Assembly: GCA_900552415.1 (NCBI GenBank)
Contig: USAD01000207.1
Location: 1 to 5,172 of the forward strand
Direction: 5' to 3'
Length of the DNA stretch: 5,172 nt
From: an uncultured Parabacteroides sp.
Lineage (GTDB): Bacteria; Bacteroidota; Bacteroidia; Bacteroidales; Tannerellaceae
The notes below the pieces were generated by a model. It made no database searches, was not told the origin of the DNA, and worked only from the letters and a program-made list of their open reading frames with translations. Below are positions 1-5,172 of this stretch, piece by piece (the stretch's first letter is position 1; every line of letters starts with the position of its first letter). The translations under genes and the position numbers were made by a program.

Positions 1-192
1 AATAGCGGCTACCTCACTCTCCGCCTGAAGAACAACCATACCAGTCTTCTCCCACGGCATCTCCGCCATCAATGTCTCAAGTATCTCCGACTGAGGCGTG
101 ATCGGATAGCCAAAATAGCCATCAACACCATAACGGATAGCCGCATGCGCGATCGCCTCATTCCCTTTCATCAATTTTATATCTTCACTCAT
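1..192 (-). CDS. vorB: 2-oxoacid:ferredoxin oxidoreductase, VorB/KorA-type subunit (partial, N-terminal 64 residues)
   Basis: Only the first 64 codons are in the window; the gene runs off the left edge with the frame open. The translation begins [20 protein letters not shown] and continues through [12 protein letters not shown] to [12 protein letters not shown]. The GYPITPQSE and QAESE blocks are typical of the pyrimidine-binding domain of VorB/KorA subunits. Enzymes of this family oxidatively decarboxylate 2-oxoacids to acyl-CoA in the cytoplasm and pass the electrons to ferredoxin. The 64 residues cannot separate a branched-chain (2-oxoisovalerate) from a 2-oxoglutarate substrate; the symbol follows common naming in Bacteroidales. 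The start at 192 has AAGG a few bases upstream. An internal ATG at 171 (MKGNEA) is the alternative start. It lies 24 bp downstream of the ferredoxin-like gene and is almost certainly in the same operon. Confidence 0.9.
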   Translation of the reverse strand, partial: MSEDIKLMKGNEAIAHAAIRYGVDGYFGYPITPQSEILETLMAEMPWEKTGMVVLQAESEVAAI

Positions 193-216
193 GACCTTAC
201 TAAATCTTTGTCTCTT

Positions 217-444
217 TTACATTTTCTTTCTGTATATGGTCAAACAGCCATCAGGGCATACCAAACCGCAACTCGCGCAACCGACACAAGCTTCCGGATT
301 CTTCATATAAACGAAATGGTAACCTTTATTGTTGACCTCCCGTGGATGTAGTTCGAGTACGTCAGACGGACAAGCGACAACGCAAAGATTACAACCCTTG
401 CAACGCTCCGTATTGACGACCACAACGCCTTGCATTTTTGCCAT
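217..444 (-). CDS. 2x[4Fe-4S] ferredoxin-like subunit of the 2-oxoacid:ferredoxin oxidoreductase
   Basis: This 75-residue protein has two classical 4Fe-4S motifs. The first is CKGCNLCVVACP (Cys15, 18, 21 and 25) and the second is CVGCASCGLVCP (Cys53, 56, 59 and 63). All eight cluster ligands are present, and there is no signal peptide, so it is a cytoplasmic electron carrier. Its position immediately before vorB/korA matches the delta (VorD/KorD-type) subunit of multi-subunit 2-oxoacid:ferredoxin oxidoreductases, where it relays electrons from the thiamine-diphosphate site to free ferredoxin. The start at 444 was chosen because it is the first ATG after the promoter at 497-527. An ATG at 435 (MQGVVVV) is a possible alternative. 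The nearest SD-like AGGAA is about 19 nt from the ATG, too far to be decisive, but weak SD sequences are normal in Bacteroidetes. Confidence 0.92.
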   Translation of the reverse strand: MAKMQGVVVVNTERCKGCNLCVVACPSDVLELHPREVNNKGYHFVYMKNPEACVGCASCGLVCPDGCLTIYRKKM

Positions 445-496
445 ATTGATTGTTTTTTATAAATTCCTTTTATACTTTGAATGTACTGAATGGCCT

Positions 497-527
497 CAAA
501 GTTAGTAAAAATAGATTATGCCATCAA
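497..527 (-). promoter_or_regulatory. Bacteroidetes-type promoter of the ferredoxin-vorB operon
   Basis: Read on the minus strand, 504-497 is TAACTTTG, a perfect match to the Bacteroidetes -7 element TAnnTTTG. TTG at 527-525 lies 20 nt upstream and fits the -33 element. Transcription would start near 490, giving a leader of about 45 nt before the ATG at 444. The unit is isolated from rho by the terminator at 593-630, so it needs its own promoter here. The assignment rests on consensus matching only. Confidence 0.6.
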
Positions 528-592
528 TAAAAGAGGAAAAAGAAAAGGGTCTAACCCATAAAACCCTTGTGACCATATAGACCATAAGACAG

Positions 593-630
593 AAAAAAAG
601 CCCACCATCCAATAGATGGTGAGCCTTTTC
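593..630 (-). terminator. Rho-independent terminator after rho
   Basis: On the minus strand, GCTCACCATC (624-615) pairs with GATGGTGGGC (609-600) across a 5-nt loop, giving a 10-bp stem with one G-U pair. It is followed by seven T residues (599-593). It lies about 80 nt beyond the rho stop codon. The AAAA on the far side of the stem gives TTTT on the plus strand, so weak bidirectional activity is possible, although no convergent gene is seen. Confidence 0.88.
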
Positions 631-702
631 GATCTCCATTAAAAAAGAGAAATATGATCGACTTCCGAGGCTTACCTTTAGCGCCTCGACAGCCATTCCT
701 TA

Positions 703-2646
703 TTATCCATTCATAGAAGCCAGGAACTCCGCGTTGTCGAATGTCTGTTCCATCCGTTGCTTCACGAACTCCATTGCCTCTATTGAGTTCATGTCTGACA
801 AGTACTTGCGGAGGATCCACATCCGGTTCAACGTATTCTCGTCCTGCAACAGGTCATCACGACGCGTACTTGAAGCCGTGATGTCGACCGCCGGATAAAC
901 TCGCTTGTTCGCCAGCTTGCGATCCAACTGCAACTCCATATTTCCAGTACCCTTGAACTCCTCGAAAATCACGTCGTCCATCTTAGAACCCGTATCGGTC
1001 AAAGCCGTCGCCAAAATGGTCAAGCTTCCGCCATTCTCAATATTACGGGCAGCACCAAAGAAACGCTTCGGCTTTTGCAGGGCATTCGCGTCAACACCTC
1101 CGGAAAGGACCTTTCCTGAAGCGGGTTGAACCGTATTATAAGCACGGGCCAAACGTGTGATTGAATCCAAAAGAATAACAACATCGTGTCCGCACTCGAC
1201 CAAACGTTTCGCCTTACTCAAAACAATCTCGGCGATCTTCACGTGGCGCTCAGCCGGCTCATCGAATGTAGAGGCAATCACCTCCGCATCAACGCTACGT
1301 GCCATGTCGGTCACCTCCTCCGGACGCTCGTCGATCAACAAGATAATCATATAAACCTCAGGATGGTTATAAGCAATAGCGTTCGCGATGTCTTTCAACA
1401 ACATGGTCTTACCTGTCTTAGGCTGGGCGACAATCAAACCGCGTTGTCCCTTTCCGATCGGCGAGAACAGGTCAACCACACGAACCGCAATGTTATCATA
1501 AACCTTCGGCGACTTACGAGCGGTCAGCATGAACTTCTCATCCGGGAACAGAGGAGTCAAGTGATCAAAAGGCACACGATCACGAACCTCTTCCGGCGTG
1601 CGGCCATTGATCTTATCCACCTTCACCAACGGGAAATACTTCTCACCCTCTTTCGGGGGACGGATAGCGCCCTCGACCACATCACCTGTCTTCAGACCAA
1701 ACAACTTAATCTGAGACTGAGAAACATAAATATCATCTGGGGAAGTCAAGTAATTATAATCGGAAGAACGCAAGAAACCATAACCATCTTGCATCATCTC
1801 CAAGACACCACAGCCCGTCAAGATACCATCGAAGTCATAAGCTTTCTCTTGTGGCTGCTGTTGTTGGTTATTATTATTGTTGGTGTTATTATTGCGGTTA
1901 TTATGATTTCCTTGGCGATTGTTATTCTGGCGATTATTGTTGTTATTCTGATTGCTTCCCTGCTCGTTTTGATTCTGGCGATTGTTATCCGCCTTAGGAG
2001 CTGAAGCGAAGGGGAATATCTGATCCAATACTGAATTGGCGTCAGGATGTTTGAAAACCAAACGTTTCGGCTCCTCTGACTGTTGAGACGAAGCGGCCTC
2101 ATTCTCGTTTCCGGCAACATTTTCCGGCTTAGTTTCCTGCTTTACGTCAACAGGCTCATTCTCTGCTGTGGCTTCCTCTTTAACGACTACCGGGCTGTCC
2201 ATTTTCCCATCCTCTACCGGAGCGTTTTCCTGAGCGAGCAGGTCTGCTTCCGCCGCCTTATCCTTTTTCTCCACCCGATTTCTTTTTTTCCGAGCGGCTG
2301 GTTGTTGCTCCTTGCTTCCCTCCTCTTTCTTGGGAGCCTCATCTACCTCAACAGGAGCCGCAACAGTCGCTGTCTCTTGCTTATTATCAGCCTCTTTTGC
2401 TTTAGTCTGTTGTGTATTTTTAGCGGAGCGGGATTTCTTCTTCGCCTCACCATTTTTCTTGGCTTCCTTCTCTTTCTTCTTTTCCGTCTGCGTAACAGCC
2501 AAAGAGATGGCCTGCTCATCCAAAATACGATATATTAATTCCTCTTTATTTAAGCTGTCCACCTTCTTCAAGCCTAGTTCGCCGGCTATCGATTGTAATT
2601 CAGGAAGTTGTTTTTCGTTTAATTCTAAAATGTTATATTTTTGCAT
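703..2646 (-). CDS. rho: transcription termination factor Rho, with a long disordered Asn/Gln-rich insertion
   Basis: Rho is the hexameric RNA-dependent ATPase and helicase that ends transcription of untranslated RNA. The 647 residues comprise a Rho_N helical domain (about 1-46), a charged then Asn/Gln-rich low-complexity insertion (about 48-268), a cold-shock-like RNA-binding domain with the RNP1 motif DGYGFLR (287-293), and the RecA-type motor. Motor motifs are complete: Walker A AQPKTGKT (407-414), catalytic Glu440 in DERPEE, Walker B ILLDS with Asp494, the Q-loop around GKVLSGG (511-517), the R-loop Lys555 in DTGSKMD, and the arginine finger Arg595. Residue numbers are those of E. coli Rho plus 229 throughout the motor, so the extra length over E. 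coli (419 aa) is all N-terminal to it. Pro179 and Ala182 of the E. coli P-loop are Gln and Thr here. The start at 2646 has no clear SD sequence. It is followed by a strong terminator. Confidence 0.98.
   Translation of the reverse strand: MQKYNILELNEKQLPELQSIAGELGLKKVDSLNKEELIYRILDEQAISLAVTQTEKKKEKEAKKNGEAKKKSRSAKNTQQTKAKEADNKQETATVAAPVEVDEAPKKEEGSKEQQPAARKKRNRVEKKDKAAEADLLAQENAPVEDGKMDSPVVVKEEATAENEPVDVKQETKPENVAGNENEAASSQQSEEPKRLVFKHPDANSVLDQIFPFASAPKADNNRQNQNEQGSNQNNNNNRQNNNRQGNHNNRNNNTNNNNNQQQQPQEKAYDFDGILTGCGVLEMMQDGYGFLRSSDYNYLTSPDDIYVSQSQIKLFGLKTGDVVEGAIRPPKEGEKYFPLVKVDKINGRTPEEVRDRVPFDHLTPLFPDEKFMLTARKSPKVYDNIAVRVVDLFSPIGKGQRGLIVAQPKTGKTMLLKDIANAIAYNHPEVYMIILLIDERPEEVTDMARSVDAEVIASTFDEPAERHVKIAEIVLSKAKRLVECGHDVVILLDSITRLARAYNTVQPASGKVLSGGVDANALQKPKRFFGAARNIENGGSLTILATALTDTGSKMDDVIFEEFKGTGNMELQLDRKLANKRVYPAVDITASSTRRDDLLQDENTLNRMWILRKYLSDMNSIEAMEFVKQRMEQTFDNAEFLASMNG
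1849..1989 (-). repeat. low-complexity AAT/AAC/CAA-codon tract encoding the Asn/Gln-rich part of Rho
   Basis: This part of rho encodes residues 220-266. In the core 44 residues (221-264), 24 are Asn, 10 are Gln and 4 are Arg, ending in a Gln4 run. At DNA level it is a run of imperfect AAY and CAR triplets, prone to slippage in steps of three. The plus-strand reading of the same stretch gives an artificial Leu/Ile/Val-rich open frame. The composition is prion-like and matches the phase-separating disordered region reported for Bacteroides thetaiotaomicron Rho. Confidence 0.9.
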
Positions 2647-2680
2647 AGTGCGATAATGAATATAATCTATAAGTACTAAA

Positions 2681-2703
2681 TATCATAATCCTTGTTTATG
2701 ATA
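2681..2703 (-). promoter_or_regulatory. hairpin in the rho leader
   Basis: TATCATAA (2681-2688) and TTATGATA (2696-2703) are perfect 8-bp inverted repeats with a 7-nt loop, located 35 nt before the rho start codon. On the rho mRNA the loop side contains AAGGA, an SD-like sequence. The stem is AU-rich, so its stability is modest. A role in rho control is inferred only from position. Confidence 0.4.
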
Positions 2704-2724
2704 CGAATACCATAATTATTCTAT

Positions 2725-2739
2725 TTATTGAGTCAATAA
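2725..2739. promoter_or_regulatory. 15-bp dyad in the rho leader (operator-like)
   Basis: TTATTGAGTCAATAA is a perfect palindrome around a single central base, with 7-bp arms. The core ATTGAGTCA recurs in the same orientation at 2770-2778, 43 bp away. It lies between the possible rho promoter and the rho start codon. No regulator can be named. Confidence 0.35.
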
Positions 2740-2804
2740 TTCTTGTAAAAAACCGGATTGTTCAGCTAAATTGAGTCATTAGCAACATATCTGCGGAGTA
2801 AAAC

Positions 2805-2818
2805 GTTACAAAAGTAAC
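2805..2818 (-). promoter_or_regulatory. possible rho promoter -7 element inside a small inverted repeat
   Basis: On the minus strand 2816-2809 reads TACTTTTG, a perfect TAnnTTTG -7 element. At the expected -33 position only TTAG (2842-2839) is found, so the match is half-supported. The -7 element sits within GTTAC-AAAA-GTAAC (2805-2818), which could instead act as a weak hairpin ending tilS transcription. It would give a rho leader of about 155 nt. Which role applies, or whether both do, cannot be settled from sequence. Confidence 0.35.
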
Positions 2819-2838
2819 TATTTTTTTGAATATATCGT

Positions 2839-4158
2839 CTAACGGGCATAAAAATTGATCCGTAAAACCATCTCCGTTTCCGCCTTTATCCGGTAACGAT
2901 CGTCAATACGTTGTCCAACCACCCAAACAATTGATTCCTCATCACACAACAACCATTGCTCCTCTTTTGCCAAACGGCTGAACTTATGATCAGAAAAATA
3001 ATCACTTAATTTCTTACGACCACGCATACCAAAAGGAATGAACCAATCTCCCTCCTGCCAATGCCTCAACAGCAAATTGCCTCTCAAACGACCATAATCC
3101 AGATAAGCGACATTTAATGATTTCACGATCTCCAGATCCGGGGAATTAGGCATAAGACAAAACTCGATCGGCAAGGGCAAATCCAAACGGTCAAAATCAC
3201 GACCAATCATAACAGTATCTGGCTGATCAACAGATAAGGGCGCTAATAACAGGGCTCCACGATCTTTCACCAACTGATGCGTACTGGAATAAAACCGACG
3301 TCCCGACTCTCCTTCCAGCACGGCAAAGATCTGATCCACCTGAGCTCTTGAGAAACCATAATCCCTTAATATCTCGAACAATATGGTTCTTGGCTCGGCT
3401 TGACACAATAAGGTATCAATCAATAAACGCCCCTCTTCCGGCATTACCTCCCGGCGGGCACGATCGATCGCGGCCCGATAGATCACCTCTACACCCGACA
3501 AGTATTCCGCCGAGCGGGCGATCGTCTCTTTTACCGAAGGCTGACGGCTCTCCAACAACGGCAAGACCCGCAAACGAATAAAATTACGTGTAAAGAGATC
3601 CGAACAATTCGTACTGTCCGTAACGAACGACAACCCCTCACCGCACAACCAGGCTTCTATTTCCTGCCGAGATACACCCAAAAGCGGACGGACGACATAA
3701 CCATTCCTGGGACGCATTCCCCGCAAGCCACTCAATCCTGTTCCTCTGAACATGTTAAGTAAAACGGTCTCCACATTATCATCCCGATGATGAGCCACGG
3801 CAATCGCCTGGCAGCCCAATTCTTGCCGAAGATTCTCAAACCACTCATAACGCAATTGCCTGGCAGCCATCTCAATCGACAAACGATTCTTTCGGGCATA
3901 CTCTTCCGTGTTAAAATCCACTCGATAAAACGGTATTTGCCATCGCTCCGCCAGACCTCTCACGAACGCCTCATCCCGCTCCGACTCATCACCTCTCAAA
4001 TGGAAATTGCAATGCGCCACAACACAAGCATAACCCAACCGACATAAAAGAGCCAAAAGGGCAACCGAGTCGGCACCTCCACTTACCCCAACCAGCACCG
4101 GGGCCTCGCCAGCCAAAAGGGCATGACGCTCAATATAAGCTTGAATCTTCCCTATCAT
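2839..4158 (-). CDS. tilS: tRNA(Ile)-lysidine synthetase TilS
   Basis: TilS attaches lysine to C34 of the CAU-anticodon tRNA(Ile), using ATP, so that it reads AUA codons and is charged with isoleucine. The 439-residue protein is close to E. coli TilS (432 aa). The N-terminal PP-loop ATPase motif SGGADS is at residues 26-31, followed by AHCNFHLRGDES (about 48-59), the HHRDDNVET block (123-131) and DSTN plus RNFIR (181-195). The C-terminal TilS_C domain covers about 362-439, with EGDWFIPFGMRGRKKLSD-type substrate-binding sequence. All expected motifs are intact, so the enzyme should be active; it is normally essential. The frame stays open to an ATG at 4203, but the start at 4158 (MIGKIQAYIERH) is preferred: AGAGGA lies about 7 nt upstream, and the 15 extra residues look unrelated to the family. 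The stop is TAG at 2839-2841. Confidence 0.96.
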   Translation of the reverse strand: MIGKIQAYIERHALLAGEAPVLVGVSGGADSVALLALLCRLGYACVVAHCNFHLRGDESERDEAFVRGLAERWQIPFYRVDFNTEEYARKNRLSIEMAARQLRYEWFENLRQELGCQAIAVAHHRDDNVETVLLNMFRGTGLSGLRGMRPRNGYVVRPLLGVSRQEIEAWLCGEGLSFVTDSTNCSDLFTRNFIRLRVLPLLESRQPSVKETIARSAEYLSGVEVIYRAAIDRARREVMPEEGRLLIDTLLCQAEPRTILFEILRDYGFSRAQVDQIFAVLEGESGRRFYSSTHQLVKDRGALLLAPLSVDQPDTVMIGRDFDRLDLPLPIEFCLMPNSPDLEIVKSLNVAYLDYGRLRGNLLLRHWQEGDWFIPFGMRGRKKLSDYFSDHKFSRLAKEEQWLLCDEESIVWVVGQRIDDRYRIKAETEMVLRINFYAR

Positions 4159-4313
4159 CCTGTTTCCTCTGTTCCAACCACAAAAAGCACCTAAAACACA
4201 CAAGCCTCTAACAGCTTATCCCTACAATCGGGATTTTAATATCACAATAAACCCAGTCGTAATCCAATAACAACAACGATCATTAGATCATTACAACTCT
4301 AATCATAATAATA
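4159..4313. other. AT-rich gap upstream of tilS
   Basis: No gene is visible between the tilS start and the terminator of the zinc-ribbon gene. It should contain the tilS promoter, because the strong terminator at 4314-4364 isolates tilS from the gene before it. No full TAnnTTTG element was found. The nearest match is TAGAGTTG (4301-4294, minus strand, one mismatch), with no correctly spaced -33 element. Near 4281-4310 there are loosely repeated ATCATTA-like words. Confidence 0.4.
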
Positions 4314-4364
4314 CAAAAAAGGCTTTAGTTTCCACCATCTCATAAAAGAGTGAAAACTAAAGCC
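4314..4364 (-). terminator. Rho-independent terminator after the zinc-ribbon gene
   Basis: On the minus strand, GGCTTTAGTTTTCA (4364-4351) pairs with TGGAAACTAAAGCC (4334-4321), a 14-bp stem with one position that is G-U in the minus-strand RNA but a mismatch in the plus-strand RNA. The loop is 16 nt and a six-T tract follows (4320-4315). The wobble and the T tract both indicate that it works on the minus strand, about 25 nt after the stop codon of the zinc-ribbon gene. Confidence 0.9.
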
Positions 4365-4389
4365 ATCTATATTGACTTATGTCGAAGGA

Positions 4390-4845
4390 TTAATCCTCAA
4401 CACCCGCCAACGCAGGATCGATCATGATGCGTCCGCAATACTCACATACGATGATCTTCTTGCGCAATTTAATATCCAACTGTTTCTGGGGCGGAATCTT
4501 GTTAAAGCAACCACCACAAGCGCCACGCTGTACATATACGACTGCCAATCCATTGCGGGCACCTTTACGAATACGCTTGAACGCTGTCAACAAACGCGGC
4601 TCGATTAAACCTTCCAGCTTTTTGCCTTTCTCACGAAGTCTTTCCTCATCCTGCTTTGTCTCAGTGATGATCTGCTCCAGCTCATTCTGTTTTTGTACCA
4701 AATCCGCTTTCCGGCCCTCAAGAACCTCCGTCAATTCCTTGATCTCCTTGTTCTTCTCCTCAATCGCCGCCGTAAACTCACGGATCTTCTTCTCAGCAGG
4801 CAGATTGTCTTTCTTGCCGGTTACCGGCTTTTTCTTTAATGCCAT
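4390..4845 (-). CDS. C4-type zinc-ribbon, coiled-coil protein (HP0958/CT398-like), shortened
   Basis: The 151-residue protein has a basic N-terminus (MALKKKPVTGKKD), a heptad-like charged helix from about 17 to 80 and a C-terminal zinc ribbon. The ribbon cysteines are C110-GG-C113 and C134-EY-C137, with the conserved surroundings CFNKIPPQ and IIVCEYCGRIMIDP. This is the C4 zinc-ribbon (zf-RING_7, old DUF164) family, whose members Helicobacter HP0958 and Chlamydia CT398/CdsZ are about 250 residues with a long antiparallel coiled coil. Here roughly the first 100 residues of the coiled coil are missing, although the N-terminal tail and the second helix join in frame. Some members have been linked to secretion, flagellar or RNA functions; none can be assigned here. 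The start at 4845 is chosen over the ATG at 4899 because AGAGG lies 7 nt upstream. It ends at a strong terminator. Confidence 0.85.
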   Translation of the reverse strand: MALKKKPVTGKKDNLPAEKKIREFTAAIEEKNKEIKELTEVLEGRKADLVQKQNELEQIITETKQDEERLREKGKKLEGLIEPRLLTAFKRIRKGARNGLAVVYVQRGACGGCFNKIPPQKQLDIKLRKKIIVCEYCGRIMIDPALAGVED

Positions 4846-4972
4846 AAAGCTACCTCTGTTTCTCTCTTTATCGCGCAATTTCACGCCTACGTTCACCATA
4901 ATACGCTGATTGCCTTAGGTTTTCAAGGGTTTTTTCTTTCCATAATAAAAGTATTATATTTTTCGGACATGG

Positions 4973-4986
4973 ATAAGTCAACTTAT
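4973..4986. promoter_or_regulatory. 14-bp dyad upstream of the zinc-ribbon gene
   Basis: ATAAGT and ACTTAT form perfect 6-bp arms around a central CA, about 128 bp before the start codon of the zinc-ribbon gene. It could be an operator, but an AT-rich dyad of this size can also arise by chance. Confidence 0.25.
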
Positions 4987-5021
4987 TTTGTGAGTTTTTC
5001 CCATCCCTCAGCGAAAAGATC

Positions 5022-5154
5022 GTTACTGTACACGGGTAGGAATTTTCTGAACTGAAAATTCCGTACAGTACAGTGGTGGTAGTGGATTTTGCCGATTTGG
5101 AATGCGAAGCATCGGCAAAATCAGTTACTGTTTGCGCAAGGCGTGAACAGTAAC
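5022..5154. repeat. palindrome-rich 133-bp element with 13-bp terminal inverted repeats (MITE- or REP-like)
   Basis: The left end GTTACTGTACACG (5022-5034) and the right end CGTGAACAGTAAC (5142-5154) are inverted repeats matching at 12 of 13 positions. Between them are GGAATTTTC/GAAAATTCC (5039-5047 and 5054-5062, perfect, 6-nt loop), flanked by ACTGTAC/GTACAGT (5025-5031 and 5063-5069). There is also a perfect 12-bp pair GATTTTGCCGAT/ATCGGCAAAATC (5085-5096 and 5111-5122, 14-nt loop). A second copy of the end sequence, GTTACTGTT (5124-5132), pairs perfectly with AACAGTAAC (5146-5154). There is no open frame and no obvious target-site duplication. It could be a small non-autonomous transposon, a REP/BIME-like intergenic repeat or a structured RNA; sequence alone does not decide. 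Confidence 0.6.
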
Positions 5155-5172
5155 CAACCGCAAAACTTCTGT

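Larger units (their letters stand above)
4846..5172. other. gene-free region upstream of the zinc-ribbon gene
   Basis: No convincing coding region is seen on either strand. The near part (4846-5020) is AT-rich and should carry the promoter of the zinc-ribbon gene. The best -7 candidate is TACTTTTA (4953-4946, minus strand), one mismatch from TAnnTTTG and without a well-spaced -33 element. A short dyad lies at 4973-4986. The far part holds the palindromic block at 5022-5154. Confidence 0.6.

Noticed and set aside
145..351. 68-codon plus-strand frame
   Set aside because: It is antisense to vorB and to the ferredoxin gene with its intact cysteine motifs.
570..590. Direct repeat GACCATA in the rho-ferredoxin gap
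   Set aside because: Only two 7-base copies with no further structure, which is consistent with chance.
502..820. Minus-strand frames in the rho-ferredoxin gap
   Set aside because: They overlap the 3' end of rho in another frame and read through the terminator hairpin. They contain no recognisable domain.
1186..2004. 272-codon open frame on the plus strand
   Set aside because: It lies entirely antisense to rho. Its Leu/Ile/Val-rich C-terminus is the mirror of the Asn/Gln codon tract, and it matches no family I recognise.
2083..2656. Two long plus-strand open frames opposite the 5' part of rho
   Set aside because: The Phe/Leu/Ser-rich content is the complement of Lys/Glu-rich codons in the Rho insertion. 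There is no independent coding evidence.
4424..4909. 161-codon plus-strand frame opposite the zinc-ribbon gene
   Set aside because: It is antisense to a gene with clear zinc-ribbon motifs, and its Ser/Phe-rich composition mirrors the charged coiled coil.
4941..4962. Hairpin ATAATA/TATTAT with a T tract on the plus strand as a terminator
   Set aside because: The 6-bp stem is all A-T and there is no plus-strand gene upstream to terminate.
5022..5154. CRISPR array or invertible promoter
   Set aside because: The repeats are inverted rather than regularly spaced direct repeats. The arms are too close together for a typical Bacteroidales invertible promoter, and no recombinase gene is nearby.
5124..5160. 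Integron attC-like site
   Set aside because: The GTT at 5124 is followed by ACTG, which does not fit the GTTRRRY core, and no matching pair of core sites is present.

Overview
The window looks like chromosomal DNA from a gut member of the Bacteroidales, most likely Parabacteroides or a close relative. Three things point there: a Rho factor with a very long insertion ending in an Asn/Gln-rich tract, a Bacteroidetes-type promoter (TTG, 20 nt, TAnnTTTG) ahead of the ferredoxin gene, and the protein sequences themselves. The genus is inferred from general resemblance, not from a search. Every gene that can be supported lies on the minus strand, so transcription runs from high to low coordinates.

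Layout in the direction of transcription. (1) 5172-4846 has no recognisable gene. It holds a palindrome-rich block (5022-5154) bounded by 13-bp inverted repeats that resembles a small non-autonomous element. (2) 4845-4390 is a C4 zinc-ribbon, coiled-coil protein of the HP0958/CT398 type. It is unusually short and appears to lack most of the N-terminal coiled coil. It ends at a strong hairpin terminator (4314-4364). (3) 4158-2839 is tilS, the tRNA(Ile)-lysidine synthetase. (4) A 192-bp AT-rich leader with several dyads and a possible promoter precedes rho (2646-703), which ends at another strong terminator (593-630). (5) A well-formed promoter (497-527) drives a small 2x[4Fe-4S] ferredoxin-like subunit (444-217). 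It is followed 24 bp later by the start of vorB/korA, a subunit of a 2-oxoacid:ferredoxin oxidoreductase that runs off the window edge.

The genes form at least three transcription units: the zinc-ribbon gene; tilS and rho, which may be partly linked because no strong terminator separates them; and the ferredoxin-vorB operon. tilS and rho are core information-processing genes. The ferredoxin-vorB pair belongs to anaerobic 2-oxoacid metabolism. No CRISPR array, tRNA, rRNA, transposase or phage gene was seen.

The observations most worth following up are the palindromic element at 5022-5154, the shortened zinc-ribbon gene next to it, and the large disordered Asn/Gln-rich insertion in Rho. The Rho insertion is already known in Bacteroides as a phase-separation domain.
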